In this document: in pieces, positions 27,599 to 35,147 of the stretch | How the letters are laid out: every line of letters starts with the position of its first letter | Position numbering within the stretch: the stretch's first letter is position 1 | Assembly (NCBI RefSeq): GCF_947497935.1 | Contig: NZ_CANMIO010000001.1 | Location: forward strand, 124,001 to 188,000 | Origin: an uncultured Shewanella sp. | GTDB taxonomy: Bacteria > Pseudomonadota > Gammaproteobacteria > Enterobacterales > Shewanellaceae | Direction: 5' to 3' | DNA length: 64,000 bases | Notes under the pieces: model-generated | What the model was told of the DNA's origin: nothing | The model's database searches: none | Seen by the model: the letters and a program-made list of their open reading frames with translations, nothing else | Program-made: the position numbers and the translations under genes

Positions 27599-28468
27599 AT
27601 GAAGAGTTTGTTTTCCGCACTTATTATAGGAAGTGCATTATTTTTCGCCACATTCACCCATGCTACAGTTATCCAAGACGTTTGTGATACCTGCGTGACA
27701 GAAAGGCAATATGAACAACGTGTTATTGAGCTTATCGACTCAAATGGGATAAGAGCTATTCCTGAGCCTGTATACATTTTTAACTTTAAATCTGGTGCAC
27801 TTAAAAAATATAACGCTAGCTCTGAAGTGGTAAGTGATGCTGGACGCGCAGCTTTAGAGGAAGATACAAGCTATTTTGTCATTCCAATAAATGTCACCTC
27901 CTTGCAACAGTTAAGATTTGACCGTTCAGTTGAGCTTTATTCTGCAGCTAAGTCATCTGTTCAAGACGAAAGGGTCCCAAGTTCGGTTGTTGATAGTGCA
28001 TATTCACTCGTAGGCGCAGGTTATAAGGAGAACGACCTTGCTGATTATTATAATGCTAATAGAAGGCTTCAAGATCAATTCACTGCGCTTCTTGCTACTG
28101 CGGCTTCTGTAACGGGGGAATTACCTCGTGTGCAAATGGACGTTGAGGTTAAGTTTAGCGATGGCACCACAGCCATAGTTTTACTCACGAAAATTGATAA
28201 GAATGGCACGCTAAGGCTTAAGTTTGTTGAAGGAAAAGATGTAGATAACAACACAATTACTAATGACCCCAAAAATTACACTTCAGGCTCATATAACTTT
28301 ACTAAGCAGGGGGAAGAGGGAGTTCGTAAGATAATGGAGGCTGCTGCGAGACTCGGGCTCCCTATCTATAATGGCGGAAGTTCGGGCTCTATTGGTGGGG
28401 GACAGTCTATGTCTTGTAGCTATGTTGGAGATGACTATATCTGCACAATCACTAAAGATCCTGTTTAA
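27599..28468 (+). CDS. Exported protein of unknown function inside the recJ duplication
   Basis: Not recognised. 289 residues with a signal peptide (LFSALIIGSALFFATFTHA, cleavage near HA-T). The mature N-terminus carries a CDTC motif in VIQDVCDTCVTERQYEQRVI. The middle is mixed alpha/beta (DVEVKFSDGTTAIVLLTKID), and the C-terminus has a Gly/Ser run (NGGSSGSIGGGQSMSCSYVG) with a second cysteine pair. No membrane helix beyond the signal. It is the only gene in the 1.2-kb segment between the two recJ 3'-end copies, and its codon use looks more AT-rich than that of its neighbours, suggesting acquired cargo. AAGGATG lies upstream of the ATG. Confidence 0.75.
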   Translation: MKSLFSALIIGSALFFATFTHATVIQDVCDTCVTERQYEQRVIELIDSNGIRAIPEPVYIFNFKSGALKKYNASSEVVSDAGRAALEEDTSYFVIPINVTSLQQLRFDRSVELYSAAKSSVQDERVPSSVVDSAYSLVGAGYKENDLADYYNANRRLQDQFTALLATAASVTGELPRVQMDVEVKFSDGTTAIVLLTKIDKNGTLRLKFVEGKDVDNNTITNDPKNYTSGSYNFTKQGEEGVRKIMEAAARLGLPIYNGGSSGSIGGGQSMSCSYVGDDYICTITKDPV

Positions 28469-28529
28469 GTAAGCTTAGCGGTGCTCACTGACCTCTATTG
28501 TTAATAGCAGTATATAAATTCTATGATTG

Positions 28530-28581
28530 TAGAGGCAATCAGAGTTTGCAGCTGATGGTTGAGCAGATAGAGCCAAAGTAG
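28530..28581 (+). repeat. recJ 3'-end direct repeat, distal copy
   Basis: Copy of the last 52 bases of recJ including the TAG stop, with a single synonymous change. Nothing of recJ precedes it, so it is a non-coding remnant. Followed by its own terminator at 28622. Confidence 0.85.
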
Positions 28582-28621
28582 TCCAAATTAGCGAAAGTCG
28601 TTAGTAACTGACTTTATAGAG

Positions 28622-28650
28622 AAAAGGATGCACAGGTTGCATCCTTTTTT
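28622..28650 (+). terminator. Second recJ-type terminator
   Basis: AAAAGGATGCA, loop CAGGT or similar, TGCATCCTTTTTT; nearly identical to the terminator at 27365-27392. Confidence 0.85.
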
Positions 28651-28685
28651 GTTTGGGTTAAATACTCGCTAGCAATTGAGATAAG

Positions 28686-29165
28686 TTAAGCAGGTTTTAA
28701 TGGTAAAACGGTGCTGAACTTCAATGACTCCATCGCAAAGGTTGAGGTGACATTGGTGAGGCCAGCCACTTGATTGACCAAGCGTTTATAAAAGTGATCA
28801 AATGCCGCCATGTCTTCAACTTGCACCCGCATCATATAATCATACTCTCCCGCCATGCGATAAAACTCCATCACTTCAGGCATAGCGTAGACAGCTTCAA
28901 TAAATTTCTCATACCAAGCATGGGAGTGGTCACAGGTCTTAACCTGCACAAATGCGGTGAAGTCGACGCCGATTTTACTGGGGTCGAGCAGGGCGACGCG
29001 CTTGTTAATCACCCCTTCTTCTTCTAAACGCTTTAAGCGTTTCCAGCAAGGGGTAGTGGTTAAATTAACGGCTTTGGCCAACTCGTTAAGCGATAAGGTG
29101 ACATCGTGCTGCAACATGGTGAGCAGCTGTCGGTCGACTTTATCTAGTTTTACTTTTTCAACCAC
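28686..29165 (-). CDS. decR: Lrp/AsnC-family regulator, DecR/CyuR-like
   Basis: A 159-residue Lrp/AsnC regulator. The N-terminal helix-turn-helix ([15 protein letters not shown] then [20 protein letters not shown]) is followed by the RAM ligand-binding domain with [20 protein letters not shown] and a C-terminal [17 protein letters not shown]. The phrases [15 protein letters not shown] and RMAGEYDY match E. coli DecR (YbaO, CyuR), the cysteine-responsive activator of cysteine detoxification genes. Its position divergent from a CyuA-like gene supports the same role. The 228-base shared upstream region is AT-rich, with TGGAAAAATA (29310-29319) and TATTTTCCA (29366-29374) as inverted arms. Confidence 0.85.
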   Translation of the reverse strand: MVEKVKLDKVDRQLLTMLQHDVTLSLNELAKAVNLTTTPCWKRLKRLEEEGVINKRVALLDPSKIGVDFTAFVQVKTCDHSHAWYEKFIEAVYAMPEVMEFYRMAGEYDYMMRVQVEDMAAFDHFYKRLVNQVAGLTNVTSTFAMESLKFSTVLPLKPA

Positions 29166-29393
29166 AAGGTTCTTCCTTACAGATATTCTCTATTGGTTAT
29201 CCAACGGTTTTCTAGTGATTATGTATTATTGCTTATTTAAGCATCTGCATAACTTATGGTTGCATTGTAATAGAAAATCTTTCTCTTTTATGTCTTGTTG
29301 GTAGAAAAAATGGAAAAATAATTCTTCAGTTAATCCATTACAATGAAACAAAGATTGCAATGACTATTTTCCAAATAGTGTCGATTACTAGAA

Positions 29394-30704
29394 GTGAGTA
29401 GAACGATGAAACAACACTTATGGCCTTTATTCCTTGAAGCAGTTACACGCGATGTCGTTCCAGCCCTTGGCTGTACAGAGCCAATTTCTGTTGCATTAGC
29501 TGCCGCCATTGCCATTGATGAGCTAGGGATAAAAGATCAAGCAACTAACGCTAATATGGACGTTAGTGTTTCAGCTAACTTAATGAAAAACGGCATGGGC
29601 GTGGGTATTCCGGGCACTGGAATGGTTGGCTTACCGATTGCTGCAGCAATCGGAGCTGTTGCAGGCGACCGTCATGCAGGTCTTGAAGTATTAAAAAACC
29701 TTACCGCAAGCGACGTTCAGGCCGCAAAATTAATGCTGGATAACGACCAAGTGACAGTAGGTGTTGCCGATGTGGCTAACGTGCTATACGCCAAAGTCAC
29801 GGTTTATTATCTGCAGCAATCGGTGAGCGTGACCATTGCCGATAGCCATACTAAGGTTATCGCGATTGAAAAAAATGGTAAGCAGTGTTTGCCTGTTCCA
29901 CAGGTCGAGGCTGTTAAAGATAGCAGTAAAGTAAACCCATTTACTGAGGCAAAACTGCAAGATATCTATGATTTTGCCATTCATGCACCATTGGATGACA
30001 TACGTTTCATCATGCAGGCCAAAAGCCTTAATGATGCCTTATCTATCGAAGGTCTCAGTGGTAATTATGGTTTAAAGATTGGTGCGACATTTATCAAAAA
30101 CCAACAGCGAGGCTTATTATCTGGCGGCTTACTCACCGAAGTACTCACTCGTACCGCTGGGGCTTCTGATGCGCGCATGGATGGCGCTATGATGCCAGCT
30201 ATGAGTAATTCGGGCTCAGGCAACCAAGGAATTGCGGCAACTATGCCGGTTGTTGTCAGTGCCGATTTTCTTAAATCTAGCGAAGAGCAAACCATACGTG
30301 CATTAATGCTGTCGCACTTAACGGCTATCTATATTAAGAGCTATCAAAACAAGCTCTCAGCCTTATGTGGCGCAACTACGGCTGCGATGGGATCTGCTGC
30401 AGGTATCACCTACTTGCTTGATGGTGAGATTGAGCAAGTAAGCGCAGCTATTTGCAGCATGATTGGCGACGTCAGTGGTGTTATTTGTGATGGCGCAAAA
30501 ACCGCTTGTGCAATGAAAGTGTCTTCATCGGCGGGGGCAGCGGTAAAATCTGCCTTAATGGCCATTGATGGCATTCGGGTAACAGGCACAGAAGGTATTG
30601 TTGCCAATGATGTTGATCAAACCATTCGTAACCTTGCAGCATTAGCCAATGGCGCGATGACACAAACCGATGTGCAGATCTTAGAAATTATGATGCACAA
30701 GTAA
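29394..30704 (+). CDS. cyuA: L-cysteine desulfidase family protein, CyuA (YhaM)-like
   Basis: UPF0597 / serine-dehydratase-alpha-like protein of 436 residues. In E. coli the homologue CyuA degrades cysteine to pyruvate, ammonia and sulfide using an iron-sulfur cluster. The N-terminal DVVPALGCTEPISVALAAA is the family signature; GNQGIAATMPV, ISGVIC-like MIGDVSGVICDGAKTACAMK and SSAGAAVKSALMA provide the conserved cysteines and glycine-rich loops expected for cluster binding. Divergent from the DecR-like regulator and upstream of a CyuP-like transporter, giving a complete cysteine-uptake and breakdown set. The enzyme name is inferred from family and context. Confidence 0.85.
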   Translation: MSRTMKQHLWPLFLEAVTRDVVPALGCTEPISVALAAAIAIDELGIKDQATNANMDVSVSANLMKNGMGVGIPGTGMVGLPIAAAIGAVAGDRHAGLEVLKNLTASDVQAAKLMLDNDQVTVGVADVANVLYAKVTVYYLQQSVSVTIADSHTKVIAIEKNGKQCLPVPQVEAVKDSSKVNPFTEAKLQDIYDFAIHAPLDDIRFIMQAKSLNDALSIEGLSGNYGLKIGATFIKNQQRGLLSGGLLTEVLTRTAGASDARMDGAMMPAMSNSGSGNQGIAATMPVVVSADFLKSSEEQTIRALMLSHLTAIYIKSYQNKLSALCGATTAAMGSAAGITYLLDGEIEQVSAAICSMIGDVSGVICDGAKTACAMKVSSSAGAAVKSALMAIDGIRVTGTEGIVANDVDQTIRNLAALANGAMTQTDVQILEIMMHK

Positions 30705-30743
30705 GCAGGCGTGTTTGGTAAAGCAATCATCCCAAGACAAAAG

Positions 30744-30782
30744 CTTAAGCTAAAACCTTGAGCTAAAACCTTAAGCTAAAAA
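30744..30782. repeat. Three tandem 13-bp units after cyuA
   Basis: CTTAAGCTAAAAC, CTTGAGCTAAAAC and CTTAAGCTAAAAA in direct succession between the cyuA stop and its terminator. Function unknown. Confidence 0.7.
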
Positions 30783-30784
30783 TT

Positions 30785-30844
30785 AAAGCCAAGTCGTTTC
30801 TCAATTAACCGTTAGTCCTTAATTGAGTGTCGATTTGGCTTTTT
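30785..30844 (+). terminator. Extended terminator of cyuA
   Basis: AAAGCCAAGTCG pairs with CGATTTGGCTTT, and the inner arms CTCAATTAA and TTAATTGAG pair as well, producing a long interrupted hairpin that ends in a T-rich run. Confidence 0.75.
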
Positions 30845-31546
30845 AGCTTCAGCCTGCGATGAAGCAACACTCGAAAGCGACTTTAAAAACGGTTATTTTC
30901 AAAATCGATTATTTCAAGAAAAAGCTAACCTCAATCATTACTAACAGCGCTAGCAAGATTTTCTCCTTTTTTGCCTCTGGTGTTTTCTCTGCCCATGTCA
31001 TCCCTCGGGGTTAAATCACTCACCCAACAAGTATTCCGTCATCGACTCGCCTTTAACTGCCTGAGGCTTCAAGTGAACTTGCTAAAACCCTCTAGTAGGT
31101 TGATTTTTATGCGTAATTCTATAAATCGTAGACTAGTGATATTGCTCACGTGTTGATTTGGTTTAGCTGTGGTCATCACTTTAATTCACAAAATGTGCGC
31201 CATACCTCTCGAAGCTTAAATCTAAAATCTTGAAATAAATCACGTTTTCGGACTCTTGTGAGCTGAAGGTTAATGACTAATAAGGTGAAGGGCATCAAAC
31301 TATTGAGCGGTTAAAAGTGATTAACTCTTGATCTGGATCAGTACGAAAAAACCATCTGAAAAAAACACTGAATTGAGAGTATTTTTTGCTAAATCTACGC
31401 CAATAGCGATGAATTTAAGTAAAAATTTCTCTGCATCCTTGAGTATGCTCAGGCCAAGCAAACGCTATAAAACCGTGTGTTTCCATAAGCATAATTATAA
31501 TTTTTATCATGTCAGTGGCTATAGCCAAATTTAATGGAATTGACTA
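30845..31546. other. Long leader or intergenic region upstream of the CyuP-like gene
   Basis: About 700 AT-rich bases. Two short open frames (61 and 68 codons) lack ribosome-binding sites and recognisable products. No riboswitch class, repeat or tRNA was recognised. It presumably contains an independent promoter for the transporter, given the terminator at 30844. Confidence 0.45.
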
Positions 31547-32875
31547 ATGAGTGAAGTAATTCAAGGCGCACCAAGTGGTGATCCCCAAGCGCAACCCCTA
31601 CACGAACGCGCTAATATGACCAAAGCAGAATGGCAACAAGCTACCAAGTTTGACAGTGTCGACCTTGGGTGGATAGTGATGAGTATTGGTATGGCTATCG
31701 GTGCGGGTATTGTATTTTTACCTGTTCAGGTTGGCGTGATGGGTCTATGGGTATTCTTGCTGTCATCCATCATAGGTTATCCAGCAATGTACTTGTTTCA
31801 AAAGTTATTCATTAACACCTTAGCCGAGTCAAAAAAGTGTACCGATTATCCAGGTGTGATTGAAAACTACCTCGGTAAAAACTGGGGCATAGCGCTCGGT
31901 GTGCTGTACTTCTTGATGTTGGTTATTTGGGTACTGGTTTATTCATTAGCGGTAACCAACGACAGTGCCTCTTACCTGCATTCATTCGGGGTCACTGAGG
32001 GCAAGCTAAGTGACAATGTATTCTACGGTTTAGGCTTAATCTGCCTATTGGCCTTTATCGGCTCAAAAGGCGAAAAGCTGCTATTTAAGCTGTCAGGTTT
32101 TATGGCGGTAACCGTACTGTCACTGGTGGCGGTAATGGGAGTATTGTTGATGGCACGTTGGGATATGGCGAATATTCCAAGCATGGGGGAATTTGGCCCA
32201 ATGCTGAAAAATGCCATTATTACGTTGCCATTTACCTTAACCTCGATTCTGTTTATCCAATCGTTAAGCCCAATGGTTATCTCGTATCGTTCACACGAAA
32301 AGTCGATTGAAGTAGCGCGCTTTAAAGCTGAGCGAGCAATGAAAATTGCCTTTTCTATCTTATTCGTAGTGGTGTTTTTCTTTGCGATATCGTTTACCTT
32401 CGCTATTAGCCAAACCCAAGCGACAGAGGCGATGAACCAGAATATCTCTGCACTGGCGATTATTGCGCAATACTTCCCTGGCAGCTGGGCGACAATTACC
32501 GGTATCGTGATTAACATCTTTGCGGTAGTCACCTCATTCTTCGGTGTGTTCTTAGCCTTCCAAGAAGCGTGTCGTGGCATTGCAATGAACATACTGCTGC
32601 GTAGCCGTAAAGAGTCTGATATCAATAAAGAGCTAGTGAATAAACTCATCACAGTATTCATTATTTTACTGGCTTGGTCTGCGATTGCGTTGAACGCACC
32701 AATCCTATCGTTCACTTCTATTTGTAGCCCTATCTTCGGTTTGGTGGGCTGTTTAATCCCAGCTTACTTGGTGTACAAGGTGCCACACTTGAACAAATAT
32801 AAAGGTTGGGCGACTAACCTAATTATTGTCACCGGTGTTTTGTTGTGTATTTCGCCTTTGTTAGCATTTATGTAG
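31547..32875 (+). CDS. cyuP: L-cysteine/serine permease, CyuP (YhaO)-like, HAAAP family
   Basis: A 442-residue inner-membrane amino-acid/proton symporter with eleven predicted helices. The sequence follows E. coli YhaO (CyuP) closely along its length: MSIGMAIGAGIVFLPVQVG, SSIIGYPAMYLFQKLFINTL, ITNDSASYLHSFGVTEG-like TNDSASYLHSFGVTEG, NAIITLPFTLTSILFIQSLS, SYRSHEKSIEVAR and TSICSPIFGLVGCLIPAYLV. In E. coli this transporter works with CyuA and is activated by DecR/CyuR, and all three homologues lie here within 4.2 kb. Unlike E. coli, the enzyme gene precedes the transporter and a terminator separates them. Confidence 0.88.
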   Translation: MSEVIQGAPSGDPQAQPLHERANMTKAEWQQATKFDSVDLGWIVMSIGMAIGAGIVFLPVQVGVMGLWVFLLSSIIGYPAMYLFQKLFINTLAESKKCTDYPGVIENYLGKNWGIALGVLYFLMLVIWVLVYSLAVTNDSASYLHSFGVTEGKLSDNVFYGLGLICLLAFIGSKGEKLLFKLSGFMAVTVLSLVAVMGVLLMARWDMANIPSMGEFGPMLKNAIITLPFTLTSILFIQSLSPMVISYRSHEKSIEVARFKAERAMKIAFSILFVVVFFFAISFTFAISQTQATEAMNQNISALAIIAQYFPGSWATITGIVINIFAVVTSFFGVFLAFQEACRGIAMNILLRSRKESDINKELVNKLITVFIILLAWSAIALNAPILSFTSICSPIFGLVGCLIPAYLVYKVPHLNKYKGWATNLIIVTGVLLCISPLLAFM

Positions 32876-32930
32876 TTACTTTTTTCGCTGATTAGCGATT
32901 GGGTAATCAAGCTGGCGCTTGGCTTTGGGT

Positions 32931-33350
32931 TAGACTGCGTCTAACAAACGCTTTACAGCGATAGACAATCAAACTTCGTTTGATGAAAGTGATTAAGTTA
33001 GACTGCGTCTAACAACTAAAGTCGCAGCTTGATGCTCTACGTGAGGAGCATCAAGCTGCACTTGATACCATAACCGCAAATACTCGATATATGTTTAGGC
33101 TAAGAGTTGCATTCAACAAAAGTGGTTCCAATGGCGTGCGGCCGGCGTATGTGCAGATACTTCTGAGACACGCTGCCAGTACGTCCCTGTAAGCTCTGCG
33201 ATGGCAGATAGCATCCCTATTTAAAAGCCAGTTCGGCATCCCGCCTCTCGTTCGAAAGCTTGGTAACTTCGTTACCTCTCACCATGCCATCGAAGGCCTC
33301 AGCTGTATCTACACTAGGTTAGAACAGCACAACCTTTAGTATTTAGGCTT
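32931..33350. repeat. Interspersed repeat family 2, copy 1
   Basis: Matches the region 37147-37608 in inverted orientation. The core (33086-33350) runs from TTTAGGCTAAGAGTTGCATT through CAACAAAAGTGGTTCCAAT, GTATGTGCAGATACTTCTGA, GACACGCTGCCAGTACGTC and CGCCTCTCGTTCGAAAGC to GTATCTACACTAGGTTAGAA. Outside the core are two copies of TTAGACTGCGTCTAAC (32931 and 32999), whose counterpart flanks copy 2. Palindromic hairpins such as GGTAACTTCGTTACC suggest a structured RNA or a non-autonomous mobile element. No ORF in it appears genuine. Confidence 0.75.
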
Positions 33351-33800
33351 GTAAAACCGTTTCTGCAAAGAGCATAAAAGTAGGTGGCAGTATTAGGAGG
33401 TATATGGGAGCAAGTAAAGTTTACTTTGGCCCAACATATCCAATATCCCTATAGGTCAGATGCAAAGGAACGGCCTGTCCCGCGAAAGCTATGCCCACAT
33501 CCGTGTGGCATCACGCTACTCCTGTTTATAAAGAGTCTCCAGCGTACTTCGGCAACTTCGATGGGGAATGGTTTTTTTCTGCATATTTGGTTGTGAACCT
33601 CATCCCTTATGTTGCTAAAAAAGTAAAGCTACTACCAACGTTTTACTAAGCGGCAGTGTTTAGATAATCTTCTGTTGATTTTAGTACTGTCTATTAAAAC
33701 AATAGGTTATATTAATGTTGGGTGTTTTATCGAGACGCACAGATAATATGTATCGGTGCTGCTGTTGAATAAGCTGTTATAACTCAGGGAGATTTTGGCT
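33351..33800. other. Non-coding stretch between repeat copy 1 and the HNH gene
   Basis: 450 bases with no credible gene. It includes AGTAAAGTTTACTTTGG (33414-33430), similar to GTGTAAAGTTTATTTGG at about 37052 on the other side of the island, and a GTTATAAC palindrome at 33776-33783 just before the HNH gene that might be a cassette boundary. Confidence 0.4.
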
Positions 33801-34433
33801 ATGTCGTCATGGGAGCAAGACATAACTCAAGCACTTGAAAGTCTAGGTGGGGTTGCCAGTTATGATGACATCTATTCAGAAGTATCAAAACTAAGAAGTG
33901 AGCTTCCTAAAACTTGGAAAGCTGTAATCCGCCGAAGAATTCAAGACTTGTCATCTGATTCTGATGGCTTTAAAAATGGTCAAGATCTGTTTTATTCGGT
34001 TAATGGCTTAGGTGCTGGAATGTGGGGACTTAGAAACAAATTAGTTCACACTCCTAAAGCTGCGGATTTGCCTGCGGGTACTAAAGAGCCTGAGCGGGAA
34101 TATACGACTACCTATCGTGTTTTACGTGATACAAACTTAGCTAGAAAACTAAAGTTGCTCCACAACAATTTATGTCAAATCTGCGGTCTTCAAATTCAGT
34201 TACCAAATGGTAAATTATACTCGGAAGCTCATCATATAATTCCATTAGGTACTCCACATAATGGTTCTGATACACCAGAAAACATTATTGTTTTATGCCC
34301 AAATCATCATGTGATGTGTGACTATGGTGCTATTGAATTATCTCTAAAAGAAATTAAGCTGGTATCAAACCATAGTATTTCTCTAAAAAGCATCGATTAT
34401 CATAACAAGGTAATCCGTGAAACTGAGTTATAA
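33801..34433 (+). CDS. HNH endonuclease domain protein
   Basis: A 210-residue protein with an N-terminal winged-helix-like region (ALESLGGVASYDDIYSEVS... AVIRRRIQDLSSDSDGF) and a C-terminal HNH nuclease fold: CQIC at 125-128, EAHHIIPLG at 143-151, and NIIVLCPNHHVMCDYG with the last zinc cysteines and catalytic His. The layout is that of stand-alone defence or accessory HNH proteins rather than McrA. The start was moved from an in-frame TTG (33795) to ATG 33801, which has AGGGAG at correct spacing. The stop codon lies inside an attC-like site, as is usual for integron cassettes. Its biological target is unknown. Confidence 0.8.
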   Translation: MSSWEQDITQALESLGGVASYDDIYSEVSKLRSELPKTWKAVIRRRIQDLSSDSDGFKNGQDLFYSVNGLGAGMWGLRNKLVHTPKAADLPAGTKEPEREYTTTYRVLRDTNLARKLKLLHNNLCQICGLQIQLPNGKLYSEAHHIIPLGTPHNGSDTPENIIVLCPNHHVMCDYGAIELSLKEIKLVSNHSISLKSIDYHNKVIRETEL

Positions 34434-34527
34434 CAAAGCGATCAAGGGCGGACTCAAAAAGCTGGGCTTGTGCTCGTTCCTCGCTAATTTTAGCCAAACC
34501 TATGCGCTGTTGTTTGCGGCGTTACCC
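34428..34527. repeat. Integron attC-like recombination site
   Basis: The sequence starts TTATAACAAAGCGATCAAGG over the HNH stop codon and ends GTTTGCGGCGTTAC. The 5' TAAC-AAA-GCGATCAA and the reverse complement of the 3' end, TAAC-GCC-GCAAACAA, show the paired outer boxes, unpaired spacer and inner boxes of Vibrio-repeat-type attC sites, with a central TAATTTTAGCC region. About 100 bp long. The 3' core GTTACCC deviates from the GTTRRRY consensus, which lowers confidence. No integrase gene is in the window. Confidence 0.5.
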
Positions 34528-34577
34528 CATTGGCGCCATATTCTAGTTATAAAGTGAAGTTAGTTCTAAGGTAAATA

Positions 34578-34991
34578 ATGATGAAAGTGATTGATAAGCT
34601 TGCTTGGGTGTTGATTCGGGATGGTAAGTTGTTGGCGGTGCGCTCTAAAGGTAAAGCGTTGTTTTATCTGCCCGGTGGTAAGCGTGAGGTGGGTGAGAGT
34701 GATGAACAAGCGCTGATGCGTGAGATTAAAGAGGAGCTGTCTGTCGATCTTGATCCGACCACTATTAAGTATATGAACACTTTTACTGCGCAGGCGGATG
34801 GTAAGGCTGAGGGCGTGTCGGTTAAATTGACTTGCTACTTTGCTGATTTTAGCGGTGAATTACAGCCTGATGCTGAAATTGAACAGCTTGAATTTCTTGA
34901 TATGAATGATGCTGCGGTTTGCTCGGTTGCGGCCTTAGTTGCAATGCGCTGGCTAGAATCTCAGTCGCTTGTTACGGGGAAAAACGCCTGA
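34578..34991 (+). CDS. Nudix hydrolase
   Basis: A 137-residue Nudix protein hydrolysing nucleoside diphosphate-linked substrates, subfamily not resolved. The Nudix box is GKREVGESDEQALMREIKEE followed by LSV (residues about 35-57), matching GX5EX7REUXEE with the usual final Gly replaced by Ser. Start ATG 34578 or the following ATG 34581, both behind AAGG. It lies next to the attC-like site of the HNH gene, and Nudix genes are common integron cargo, but no attC was found after it. A terminator follows. Confidence 0.85.
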   Translation: MMKVIDKLAWVLIRDGKLLAVRSKGKALFYLPGGKREVGESDEQALMREIKEELSVDLDPTTIKYMNTFTAQADGKAEGVSVKLTCYFADFSGELQPDAEIEQLEFLDMNDAAVCSVAALVAMRWLESQSLVTGKNA

Positions 34992-35072
34992 TAGTAGGCT
35001 TGCTGTCATGCCGTAATATGACTTAATCACAGCAACATATTTTTATAAGCGTGCGGCGTTGCATGAATAAAA

Positions 35073-35099
35073 AGAGCCTCAGTCTTTGACTGGGGCTCT
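35073..35099. terminator. Terminator between the Nudix gene and gbpA
   Basis: AGAGCCTCAGTC and GACTGGGGCTCT pair around TTT with one G-T pair. It lies between convergent genes and can serve the Nudix transcript. Confidence 0.7.
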
Positions 35100-35147
35100 G
35101 TTGTATTCGTTCTTTGTCCGCTCGACTGACTATGAACTGTGCAGAAA

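Noticed and set aside
31328..31534. 68-codon frame before the CyuP-like gene
   Set aside because: No ribosome-binding site and no signal, membrane or family features; could at most be leader sequence.
32023..32715. 230-codon frame antisense to the CyuP-like gene
   Set aside because: Long only because the opposite strand encodes hydrophobic helices; product has no sensible features.
33384..33596. 70-codon frame in the region behind repeat copy 1
   Set aside because: No match to known proteins seen; lies in repeat-derived DNA with small palindromes.
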